Shown: positions 38,771-49,830 of the stretch, piece after piece
Layout of the letters: the number at the start of each line of letters is the position of its first letter
Position numbering within the stretch: position 1 is the stretch's first letter
Assembly (NCBI GenBank): GCA_027574665.1
Contig: CM050662.1
Location: 5,114,501 to 5,178,500, forward strand
Direction: 5' to 3'
Length of the DNA: 64,000 nt
From: Rhynochetos jubatus
Lineage: Eukaryota; Chordata; Aves; Eurypygiformes; Rhynochetidae
Position numbers and translations under genes: made by a program
The notes under the pieces: model-generated
Told to the model about the DNA's origin: nothing
Databases searched by the model: none
The model's input: the letters and a program-made list of their open reading frames with translations, nothing else

Positions 38771-40321
38771 TGCATGTTCTCATTTAATTCATTTCCCCTC
38801 CTGGCACCCACTTTCCAGCTATTTCTAATTGCAGAAAAAGGTGGAAAAGGTGAGACCCAACAAGAGACATCCACTTCAACTGCTACAGCCTCCAAACACA
38901 TTCCAAAGCTGACCCGCATTGCACAGTCAACCTTGCTCCAGGGAAAGCCAGAAGGACTTGGCAAGTTTGCCCAGAGCCAGTTGCCATTACACAAAACATG
39001 GATAATTTTAAGTAGCAGTCTGAACATGGTACTGAACTAGTGACGAGCTGGCCCAGGTCAAGGAAACATCTGGCAGCGCAAACCTCTGTGAGGGGTAAGC
39101 CCTATGTCTCAAAGCATTCAGGATGCACTATCTAGAGATGTCTTAAAAAACTTGCCAAGACCCTGCTCTGCCAACACAGCGTATGGTCAATAGTTAACAA
39201 AATCAGCAAAGACAAAGGAACAGGGACAGAAAGCCTTAAGTCTCACCTTTCTATCTGCTTAGCACTGGATCCAAGCTCAAACATTAAAGCCTGATGTTTT
39301 CAGAGAGCGCAAGGAGAGGAACACTTCAGCTTTGCCTGAAAACCACTGAGGGAGATGAGTGCTAAATTCCCTTTCACAGCAAATTTTTTTCTAAGCTATC
39401 AGCTCGGCTCTCTGCCTCCTTTCTTTCTCAGCATTAAAGAGAAGGAAAACCACAAAATGCTGGTTTTGCTTTCATTTCTGCTTATAAATCAAGTCACAGA
39501 AATCAGTCTTAGCCTCTATCTGTTAACTGGGAAAACAGTCACTGGCTGTATTCGGAACAGGCACTGCACTTCAGTCGTCTTTTAGTACAGGATTATTTCT
39601 TGAGAAAGCTGACACAAAGGTCTCCATTTCCCAGCTATAACAAAATGGAAATAAGCCCTGAGAACCTCCCTTTTACATTAAGTCTGCAGATATTTTTGAC
39701 AATTCTAGATGCAGCCAATGTTGCTTAAAAGGGCTTTAAGTTTATATAGCGCATAAAAATTTAGCAAATTACTAAGAAATGGGAGAAAACGGCCACACAA
39801 GCTATGAAATAACCAAATAGCTGCAAAAGACAAAAAATGGGCAAATTATTTACATAAAACTTCATCTTATGTAAATACCAACCAGAGTTAATTAACTCTA
39901 CTGTTACAGAGCTTTCACCTGTAGTTTTGGAATATTTTACAAAAATAAACCCTAATAAGGAAAGTGAGAGAAAGCAAGAGAACATTTCCCAGAGCCTTGA
40001 AGGGAAGCCAAGGTCAGAAGTCACGTTTCCCGAGCTCTGAAGCAGCACAGTTAGGTACACTACCTTCTTCCCGCTGTCTTACGCAAACACCTTAATTCCA
40101 GTTATTCAGGATCAGGTTTATACACGACTTTGCCTTTGTTTTGCTCACTCCTAATTTTAAGGCTGTTCTCAGTGACTTGTTCACTAAAGTCTATTTTTCT
40201 TTTGTTCCTAAATCCATTCAAAATCACTGATTTGAGAACTTTACAATTCCTTGGATGCTGTTGAACAGTCTTATCTTTTAGAAAAGCTACAAAACAGAAG
40301 AGAAGAATACACAGAGGGAGG

Positions 40322-40467
40322 AAAAAAACAACCCACCGACAAAAAAACAACCCACCGACAAAAAAACAACCCACCGACAAAAAAACAACCCACCGACAAA
40401 AAAACAACCCACCGACAAAAAAACAACCCACCGACAAAAAAACAACCCACCGACAAAAAAACAACAG
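40322..40467 (+). repeat. 19-bp minisatellite, seven identical units
   Basis: The unit CAACCCACCGACAAAAAAA is repeated seven times without a single mismatch from 40329 to 40461. It is preceded by one A7 and followed by CAAC before the pattern breaks. Because 19 is not a multiple of three, all frames cycle through a 19-residue peptide repeat. That opens long frames on both strands (up to 128 codons on minus, 40102-40488), which are artefacts of the array. Perfect identity implies recent expansion or active homogenisation. The array ends about 100 bp before an LTR. There are no spacers, so it is not CRISPR-like. Confidence 0.97.
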
Positions 40468-40559
40468 AAGAGGAAATAGTGAAAACAATGTAAATCAAGA
40501 CTAAAAAATATAGAAGAGAAACATCCGATAAAAGCCAGTTTATCCATGCCATATGCACC

Positions 40560-41358
40560 TGTCATGGTTTAACTCCGGCTAGCAAAATACCACGAAGCCG
40601 CTGTCACAAATCCCTCCCTCCCCTCCTCCAGCAGAGGGGGAGAATCAGAGGAAAAAGAAATAAGGAAGCTCATAAAATTGAGATAAGAACTATTTACTGA
40701 TTGAATATAAATTAATATATGCAAATACTACCAATACTAAATAAATAAAACAATAGAAAATAAAACATGTTACAATACGATACAATTATGATATAGTTTC
40801 TCACCACCCACTGACCAGTGCACAACCAGGTGCTGAGTGGTGAGAGTCAGAGCCAGAGAGCCCAAGAGCTGCAGCTCGAGGGCAATCTCAGCCAATTCCA
40901 AGTGAACCCTATTAGTGACAGCATGGCCAGGAAAACTAAACAACCCACCAACTCCCTCACAAACGAGCCAGCACAGGAGTTAGCAAAGCAACTAACGCAA
41001 GAGCTGGGCAGAGTGTTAGCAAGGGTACGGAAGTAAATGAGCAAGAGAGTAAGGGAGTAATGGCTTCCAGAGCCCCGCCTTGCCATGCCCCAAGCATGAC
41101 ATACTGTGGAATGAAATACTCCCTTGGGCAGCTGGGGTCAGCTGTCTGAGCTGTGTGTCCCCCACACTGTCTGTAGCGAGACAGCGAGAGCTGGGAACGC
41201 AGCCGCAGTGTCAGAAATGGAGAAAGACCTTGAATCTGGTGCAGGCATTCCCCGGGGACAGCTGAGACCTTATCGGTACTGCTCTCAGCATCCAGGAACA
41301 CAGCTTCATAGCAGCCACGGTAAAGAGAGTTAACTCTTTCCTGACTAAACCCAGCACA
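40560..41358 (-). mobile_element. solo LTR of an avian endogenous retrovirus (ERVL-like), sense on minus
   Basis: The plus strand starts TGTCATGG and ends CCCAGCACA. Read on the minus strand, the sense order is TGTGCTGGG to CCATGACA. It is the same subfamily as the LTR at 8737-9520 in opposite orientation: the ends and a block of about 45 bp next to the U5 end (TTTAACTCCGGCTAGCAAAA and onward) are nearly identical. Flanking GCACC and GCACG are a probable old 5-bp target duplication. No internal retroviral sequence is attached, so this is a solo LTR. Open frames inside it are not genes. Confidence 0.9.
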
Positions 41359-44212
41359 GCACGAGCCAAACCTATGTCAATTATTCTTCTAGTCCTAAAT
41401 AGAGATGCCTGCCTTTGTCATGAGAAATGTGTCCATTTACTGGACCAACCTTGAGGAAAAATGCATTCCAAAGAGGAAAACAAGAAGATAACCTACCATA
41501 GCCTCAGTAAGCAGCTCAAAACCCAGGATGCATCTAAAACCTTTATCTACATCCAAATACTCCTGGAGGGGGAGGTAGGGGGAACGCAGCCTAATGGCAG
41601 GTACCCCTCGTTTAAACCTGCAGTTACCCAACAACAGCAGATGATACTGGGCATAGACAAAGACAAAGCGGAGGACAGCAGCAGGAGGATTTCACTGCAA
41701 GGAGTAACTTCACAAGCCCATTTGGAATACCGCTGAACAAAGACCACTCTTGAACTCAAAACTGAGCAAGACACAGGCAGACTGCAGCTCATTAAAACTT
41801 AAGGGCAGTTCTCGAGGCCCTTTGTTTTCACTCAAGCAAATACCCATGAAGGCATTCTGACTCTGTAGAGAGAAAACACAGGGGCCTGAAGAAAAACAAA
41901 CAAACCAACCCCAACAAAAAGCTCCACAGAAGCACTAAGATTGTTGAAAGGGAAACAAACACTGAAGGGGAAAGCAGCATTATACTTGTAGCTCACGGCT
42001 GAGGATTCTGGGTTTTGAGCTAATGCAAAACCCACAAATTCTTCTCTGAACAATAAAAGGTTTAACTTCTTTGGGAAGCTACTGTCTGAGCAAAAAAAGT
42101 AAACAGAATTTGCAAATTCTATTTTCTTTTCAAAAGACTCTTTTGGAGTGAACTCTGGTATAATACAGGGAAGCACACGCTAAGTGGATTAGCAGCAATG
42201 ATTCCTTTAGCAATAACAAGCAGCAATACCGCACTTGTGCCGAGAACCGTACCAGCACACATCACCCAGGGCGGAGGGCAAGCTCACTTCGTTTCAGAGG
42301 AAGAGTGAGGTGGCCAACAGACCCTTCAGCAGAACAAAGGGGTTGTCTTAAAATTTTTGTACAAACTACTGGATATTATGCCTCCTTTGGTTGTTTTCTT
42401 CCCTTGGAAGCTGCAGCAAGGGCAGTCAGAGGGTAAAACGAAGAGGAAGACAGCAGTAGCTGTGCAGGGTGGGAAGCTGGCTGAGGGGACCACTGAGAGA
42501 GTACAAGGTACATGTGTGAGCACATGCTGAAGGAGAGTTGACCCCACCTCAGACATCCTGAGTTAGTTTTCTGACCAGTAAGGTATCATTTAGACGACCT
42601 ATCATCCTTCGTATCAAACATACTAGACCAGTCACGCCTGTAGGGTTTAAAATGGCATATTTGGAGGAAATTTGGCAAACACACACAAATGTATTTACTA
42701 GGCACAGCAACAAGGGTTCTGTTGTCTGCTTTTTATGAAGTAAGAATATTACAGAAAGGGAGAGAACACACACATCAGGAGGAATTTAAAATTGCTAGTT
42801 GAGATAACCCAATTGAGTATTCCTAGCACTGTTACCAAAAAGTTTTAAAAGTGGTCACTTTGCGCTGATTTGGAATTTCCCGTCTCACAAACTGTCCACA
42901 CACATGGAGGTGAAATAGCTCCAATGCTGATTACATCCATTCCATGATGAAGTTGAATAACACATTTGGAAAAGAGCAAGTCATCTTTGGGACAGAAGAA
43001 AAGAATTCTCTTGCTTTCATTCCTGAACATGCATGTGGTTTCGGGTACCCCAGTGAAAACAGATTTAAACAGATTAAGTTATTTCCTCAAAACGAGTCAG
43101 ACCTACTCTCCCTGGATTTTAAGTGAGATCTATGCCACAGTCCAGTAGTTTTCAGCGCTGAATTTAAGCTAGAGCTTCAGAAGCATGCATTGAAGTTCTA
43201 TACATACCTATAAGCTGTCTATTATAAACCACACTAAATACTGCTTAAGCCATAGGAATTTTAAGCCACTTCACATTAAGCTGGACCCTTGCCTAGCACC
43301 AGGTAATGCACTCTTTGGAGATACACAAAGACATTTTAATTCCCATTCCAACAGTATTTTTGATGGTACCATAATAGAGACGTTGAAAAGCCATGCATAA
43401 GACACGTGGATATTATGCCATCAGGATTTACTCAGTAATGTTTTATGCATCTCGAGTCTCAGAATTTTCCTGGATCGCTTTTCCAGGCTCATTTATGATC
43501 GTTGTCTGCAGCGTTTCTCCTTCTAGATACTATCACAGGTCATTGTTCTCATGTTTTCCTAGACTATCCTAGAAAAAAAGTAATTGGTCTGTTCCAAGAA
43601 GGGTTTGTCACCAGCACATCCTATGCTAAATTCTCAGGCAACGATATTTTACTTCAGCAGTGTTACACCAACCCATAAAGCCAGGAAATTCATTCTGGAC
43701 TCTGAGTCACAATCAGGAATATAAAATACAGGTTGCCAACAGACAAGGGTGCTAATGTTTCTGAACGGATGAGCTCCAAAGAAGTAATTTGAAATACATA
43801 ATTTCCCACTGCTCAGGAGAAAGCAACAATTTTAAATTGACACAGAGGTAGGCAATCTGTAGCCATAAGGAGGCATTTACACTTGGTGGTCTATCCAGAA
43901 AAGCATTCAAGGGCAGGCGCTTGGTAAGAGTTTTCACGAATTATGTCCAGCATCAATACAAATGGACAATTAATTAACACGTATTTGGAAAGCAATACTT
44001 TTCCTTTTGCACAGAGAATTTTTAAGTTCTGTTCTAGAGAGAATAAAATAGCTGGCGCTGAAAAGCTCAGTACAGCAGATTTAATAACCTTCACTCAGAT
44101 ACATTATAAAGCTATTTAATGTCTGTCTGCCATTCAGGTAATTACTGGAGGTTTGCCATATCCTTTACTGTCTCCAGGCCAAGACATGAGGAAAAAGAGG
44201 GGAGGGGAAGGT

Positions 44213-44231
44213 GGGGGTGGGGTGGGGTGGG
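44213..44231 (+). other. strong G-quadruplex motif
   Basis: The plus strand has four G tracts of 5, 4, 4 and 3 bases separated by single T residues. One-base loops with tracts of three or more G are the most stable class of predicted parallel quadruplexes. The flanks are also G-rich (GGGGAGGGG before, GAAGAAGGG after). Whether it folds in cells, or matters, cannot be seen. Confidence 0.85.
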
Positions 44232-44244
44232 AAGAAGGGAAACT

Positions 44245-44370
44245 TAATGGATCCAGCCAAGGAGCTTTTCTCAGTAATTATGCCTGATTGGAAAATTGTC
44301 TGCTTCAGAGATCAGAAACCTGAAGCTTTATTAGTAATGAGAGGTCTCAAGTTTCTAATTAACTGAAAAC
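44245..44370. promoter_or_regulatory. candidate conserved non-coding element beside the G-quadruplex
   Basis: The sequence contains CAGTAATTATGCCTGATTGG, TTATTAGTAATGAG and TTTCTAATTAACTG in otherwise complex DNA, directly downstream of the G-rich motif. The combination of a G-rich flank and clustered TAAT cores resembles an enhancer. No conservation data are available. Confidence 0.25.
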
Positions 44371-47235
44371 AAAAGTACCACACATTTCACACCGTGCGGT
44401 CTTGTCACACAGAAGTCCCTGTTTTCAAATTATTCTCTGAAGGACTAATTTGCACATGACATGATGGAGTGGGGGATGGGGAATCTTAAAGTAAATCCAG
44501 TGTTTCTGGAAGTACAGTTTGACTTGCCTAGCAGTGAGGCTGTTTAGCTGACCAGCTAACTACCCTAAACCTGCCCAGACTCAGGTGCAGATGTAAAACA
44601 CGCTTTGTACATGCCTTCATGAGGGAATAAACCCAGGCTCGCTGTGAAGCAAACTAGGAAAGCCATCGGAATGCCATTTTTTTCTACGTGAGCAATAAGC
44701 TGGAGCTGCACGAAGCTGGGGAAGGAGCCTGCACGGCAGGAGATAGCTCCTGTGCAGGTTATTGTCAACTGCACATTAACACCCCTTCCCCTCGCACCTC
44801 TTCAAGAGCATAAATGTCACCTGTTTTAAGGAACAACTCTGTTCTTAGTTCCCCACTCCATGCACTGGGAATAAATGCTGGGAGTTTCCAGTTGAAGCCA
44901 TAAGGTCCACGAGTGAGAGACCTACAGCAAACACCTACTATATAAGAGCCTCTGCCCGCAGAAGCCAAATCCAGCACAAAAATTTATCCCTACCTTTGAT
45001 TTCTGTGCACCAAGAGCTATTCTTCACTTCCACCAGGGCTGGCAAGAGCTAAATGGTGAGACCCACAGCTCTCCAAACCAACATATCTGGCAGGAACCTG
45101 AGCTCAGCAGAGACTGGACATTACGTGTGCCTCAGAGAGCCATTTCCATGTACCTGGTTGTGGAATGTGGTACTTGGTGGTCACTTTGCATTTGGCAGCC
45201 TCAGTACCACCTTAACTGAAACAACATTTCAGATCAGCAACAGTCCTTGCACCGATTCACACCATATCCTAACTTCATCTACCTCCCAGTTTTTCAGTTT
45301 CTATCCCATTTTTGCAGGTTATTAGGACACCATCTACCAGCATTAGAAACGACAGAAAAGACATTACTTACATTTTCCTGCCAGATGAGGCTTCATGCAG
45401 AATGCAATCTCACCAACAAGGAATTGGAGGAGAGAGGTAAACGCTTCCCAGTGCGATGAGTTTAGCCCCTCAGCACACGCAGAGATGTCCCACACTGCTT
45501 ACAGCGAGTGACCTATGCTCCTGGGCCAGGTATGTATTTCAGAAAGTTCATCCTGCTGCAGATGAAGACAACATCTTCCCACGGCATCTCCCGGCAGCCT
45601 GGCGTCACAGGGCACACACACGCTCTACTAGCAACACTGGCACAAGCTGCAAAGCTCTGTTCAGCACCAGCCACACATGTCTTTGTGTGCTAGACAGTCC
45701 CCATGGGGTTTCAGAAGATGCTGCACCTACTTGCTGTCAATGCTGACAACAGGAACTGCTTGAAGATCGATGCCAGAGTCGCTGTAGACTTGGGAGACGG
45801 AGACAATGCAAAGCAAGTGCCCCTCTTGGACATGGAGCACAGAGCTGACACCACTTCTGAAGCAATACGCCACATTTCTGTGGGGCAAAACTGTATGAAC
45901 CCACATGAATCGTGGTGTGAAAGAGGTGACACCAAGGTCATCCAAAGCTGGAATCACAACTGAATAGCAATAACAAAGGGAGAGACAATGCTGTTTCAAA
46001 TCCCCAAAGGGGAGATAAAGACCTACTCTTATCCATTTAGAGCAGAGGGGAAAAAACATCAACAAAAATCAGGATGGGAAGACTGAACCCAACACAGGGT
46101 ACACAGTCTTACCACACACTGTTGTTTCTTGCATCGATTTGCAGAAGAGTAGGGTATGCCAAAGTCTAACTGAACATGATGGGATTTAATTATAAAATTC
46201 CACACGCATTTGAAATCCTGGCTGACATTAACAATTGAAATTGTAATTACAACATTGGGTGAGGAAAGAAATCATGAAGAACTGCATTTTCTAGAGCATT
46301 CAGAAGTAGTTGCTGTGTGCTTAATGTCTTTTAACATAACACTGAGAAGGAAAACCCTGTAAGCCTCCAGAGCTCCAAGTGAATGACAATTCTTCCACTG
46401 TCCTACAAAAACCTGACAACTCACTACTGCAAGGCTAATTGCCTGTCCTTTCAGACAGTGCCATCAGCCTGCCACTGGATCACAAGCAATTCTTTCTTTT
46501 TGGAGAGGAGCTGTAACATACAGTTTCTCCTTCAAGCTAGGCAGCCTCGTTATTCAGATACCATATTTTTTTTCAGCTTTTCAGGTTTCATGCAAGAGCT
46601 CTGAGGGGACCATAAACCACACAAGGTTTACAGCACTAAACATAAGTCTTCCATGCTGTTGAAGATGGGACTGGTAAGTCTTTTCAAAGAACCTCACTGA
46701 AATACCTAGCAAAGTGTGGCCCAGGCTATTGCCATGCTCCATCTCTTTGCTGCTATTATCAGCAAGAACATGCATTACATCCAGCTGTGGGAGCTGACAG
46801 AGAAGAGCTCCCCTGGCCAGTGACAACTGGAGTAAGACCGCCTTATTTCACAGATGGCAAATCCAACGGTTATTATCAAGTAATGACAGAGCCAATATTT
46901 AATCTATCACCTACAAGGACAATCAAAACCAGGATGCCTCTCTACTACGTGTCCATGGAAACAATAACATGCAGGAGCGCAAATCTCATTCCCCACTATA
47001 TACAGCACATGATATAATAGCAGTTTGTAAACTTTCTTTACCTCCTGCTGGAATGATCCTGAAGTCATCCCTATACTTCATTTCATCAGAATAAATCAGG
47101 AAAGCCTAATTTATTCCAAGATAAATACAGCAATCACTTTAACAGACCCACGTTCTCTTCTCTCCTCTGTTAAATACTTGGTTTTTACAATTTCATCTCC
47201 TCATTCTTCACTGAGGAGATGCATTTTTTGCTGGC

Positions 47236-47400
47236 ACAGAATCACAGAACAGTTGATGTTAGAAAGGTTGGAAGGCAGTGCTCAGGGGAGGGTTAACCAC
47301 AGCAGGTTGCTCAGGGTAGTTTACAGTCAGGTTTTGACTGTTTCCAGGGAGGGAGACTCCACAGCCTCTCAGAGCAACTTGTTCCAGTGTTTGACCTAAA
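47236..47400 (-). mobile_element. old CR1 3' end fragment
   Basis: The plus strand begins AGAATCACAGAACAGTTGA and continues through CACAGCAGGTTGCTCAGG, GGGAGACTCCACAGCCTCTC and CAACTTGTTCCAGTGTTTGACC. This follows the antisense 3' UTR of avian CR1 in order. The 3' end is at the low coordinate. Only about 165 bp remain, and the divergence suggests an old subfamily. A 73-codon frame across it is not a gene. Confidence 0.88.
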
Positions 47401-49424
47401 ACCTGCCAGAGTCAACAAGCAACCTTCTACTGACTTCAACACGTAGCAAGTAACCTTGCACAATCCTACGCATTATTTAGGCTCATAAATACTCTAGAAA
47501 GATCTTGGAGGTTTTCGGAAATTGACTGAATTTGCACTCTACTTCAGAAGTCAGTTTGATGCAGTGGTATGGGAACAGTACATAAATCATTCAGAACAAG
47601 GTGGAGTCAAATAGCCTGATGCCTGTATATTTATCATTTTTCCATGTCTCATTTGAAGACAAAACCTAATGTAAATCTCTCAATATGTTCTCACAATTCA
47701 GTTCAAAAGCAGATAAATCCAGTATAAAACAGAAAGCAAGTTATCAAGATACTTTGGCTTTAAGGACTAATAACAAAATAAAAAGACCTTGGCTTAAGAC
47801 CAAATTAAGTATCATTGTAGTAACGAACTGAATCACACTTTAAAAAATAGCAGAAAGGCTACACAGTTTATATAATCATGAAAATAGTGTGTTCAGAAAA
47901 CTGGAACAGGGCTGTTTCAGTTAACCAAAGAAAAAAAAAAAAACCCTCCACCAACTTTTCATTACCTAGAACTAAAGCCTAGGGAAGTGTTTTGGTGCTT
48001 GCAAGTCACCATTTTATTGGAAAGGACGGTAGAAATAATTAAAAAAAAAAAAGTCAAAGAAAATCAGTACTTAGGAGCAAACAAGTTTTGACAGAGCACA
48101 AAGATTCTTCTCACTCCCTGAACATTTAGGTACTTAAATCTGTAACAAAGGCGAACAGCTAAAGGCTTTACTGCTCTCCCCCCACCCTTTGAGTTGTCCT
48201 AGCTCACACTGATCAATGCATCAGTAGCATCATAAAAAGCTAGAACTGTGGCTCAATCAGTTTGGATGAGGGAAGTGAATTATGTAGGGGCAAAAGCGGC
48301 TTTGTGCCCTTTTGCTTCTGTTGACAGACTCGGGAGACAAACACGGACTTGTGTCAGCTCCTGATTCTGGCTGATGAGACCATGAATCTCCAGGAACCTG
48401 TGTCAAGTTTCTGTTGATGCGATACATTCATTCTATTCTCTAGTCCTCAAGGAGGTAATAACTTCTCCTACCTACTATCCTTTCTACAGAAAGGAACCAC
48501 TGTGGGACAAACATATTACTTAAAATGTTCAAAACTGAAAAAACCTCCACCACGTTAACTCCTGCAAGCTGGCTCGGCAAAGCTGGCCGTGCGTTACATC
48601 GCATCCTCCTGCAGATGTAGCATGGAAGGAAACAGCGTGCTTGCCATACTTTTCAAGGCAACCACGTCCACACTTGAAGAAAGGACTTTTACAGACCCTT
48701 CCCCATCTCCAAATGCATTATATTCCTCCCAACTCCTACTTCACAGGAGGATTTCAGATGAAACTTCACTTACCTGGTTTATCACAGCAGAGTTCATAGA
48801 CCTTATAAACACAAGAACTACAGCGTGGATGAAACCTGAGTGTAGGAACAAGACTTGGGGAAGGGGCGCGACAAAGGCATACCCACAAGATTTGACAGTC
48901 TGTTCGCACGGCTCTTTAGTATTCACTTGGTATGCTCCGAGTGCTGAGCGATGCACAGCATCAGTTCTTTCCCTAATTACAAGCCAAATGGAAGCGGTAT
49001 TTACTAGAGGGATAATGGTTTAATTAAAAAGAAAACATTTCATAACTCAGACACAGCCATGAGAAGCAATCACACGAACCTTCAGAGATTGCTGAAAGCT
49101 GCGCTCAGCCCTTTTAGCCAGGAGGCTCAGTTTTGGAGTTCTTCAGCTAATTCTATCGGTCAACATGCACTTTCTTACACAAGGCAAACTGTTTCACTCA
49201 CAGAGGACTGCTACGAAGAAGTCGGTATGAAGCTCATCTTTTCAGTCCGGATAGCTGGTTTATCCTTTTTTCTTAACACATCGTGTAAGCAACTAATAAA
49301 TAAAAAATAACTCTTTAAAATATTGTGTAAGACAAGTGTTACGCCTCAGCATGTTCAAGCTAATTATTCTGTAACAGTCAGGGCTCAGAAAAGAAACATA
49401 CTCATAGTAGCATGATTAAAAGTC

Positions 49425-49530
49425 AACATGATGATAGTGCCCTGCAAGTTGTAGTGCTAATTAGATTTCTTAATTGGATTGGATTGAAAGGCTTCAGTTC
49501 TATTATTGCTGAGGGAAAAAGAAATGAGAG
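49425..49530. promoter_or_regulatory. candidate TAAT-cluster regulatory block
   Basis: The core is GTGCTAATTAGATTTCTTAA followed by TTGGATTGGATTGAAAGG, with two TAATT cores and tandem GGATT (Pitx/Otx-like) motifs within 40 bp. It then passes into a purine-rich stretch. This looks like a vertebrate enhancer core, but it is inferred from motifs alone. Confidence 0.28.
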
Positions 49531-49807
49531 ACAAAATGAGAAAAGAAAGACTGATCCAAATATCTAGATATTAGGTACAGGTTTTACTCCCAGTTTGCCT
49601 GCTTACCTCACAAGCAACCTTGGACTAGTCACCTGTGTCCCCAAACAGCTCAAACAAACTTAGATTCTGTCAACCACTTAACAATGCAAAACATTACTCC
49701 TGGACTGAGCTTCACACTGTACAGAAATTTTGCTAAAACCTTCGCTAATTGAAAATGGACTTCAGTCCAGAAAGCCACCAAACCCCAAGTGAGCCACGAT
49801 GCAGTGG

Positions 49808-49830
49808 CTTCACACCCAGCAGGTGTGAAG
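49808..49830. repeat. perfect 9-bp inverted repeat (hairpin)
   Basis: CTTCACACC and GGTGTGAAG form a perfect stem around the loop CAGCA. The half-site TCACACC / GGTGTGA matches the T-box half-site (TCACACC), so this is a facing pair of T-box-like half-sites. The presence of the motif is certain and its function is speculative. Confidence 0.6.

Larger units (their letters stand above)
32346..40321. other. single-copy non-coding DNA
   Basis: No coding region is supported. Frames reach 117 codons (33377-33730 plus and 37944-38297 minus) with no domain. A decayed direct repeat of about 45 bp lies at 33.33-33.42 kb, with the phrase GAATTATGAAAC followed later by AGATACAT in both units. TAAT-rich blocks at 35.2-35.5 and 38.69-38.77 kb and a hairpin at 33.39 kb are listed separately. 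Confidence 0.55.
41364..47235. other. single-copy non-coding DNA
   Basis: No gene is supported. Frames reach 114 codons (41832-42176 minus) and overlap others with no recognisable domain. A G-quadruplex motif at 44.21 kb and a TAAT-rich block just after it are listed separately. The segment near 46.19-46.25 kb (GATTTAATTATAAAA, GAAATTGTAATTACAAC) has the same AT-rich regulatory texture, but more weakly. No repeat family was recognised. Confidence 0.55.

Noticed and set aside
40322-40467. Regular short repeats as a CRISPR array
   Set aside because: Units are contiguous with no unique spacers, and the DNA is vertebrate.
40102-40565. Three overlapping minus-strand frames with a hydrophobic 19-residue peptide repeat
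   Set aside because: They are produced by the 19-bp array. Because the unit is not a multiple of three, every frame stays open through it. This is not a repeat protein.
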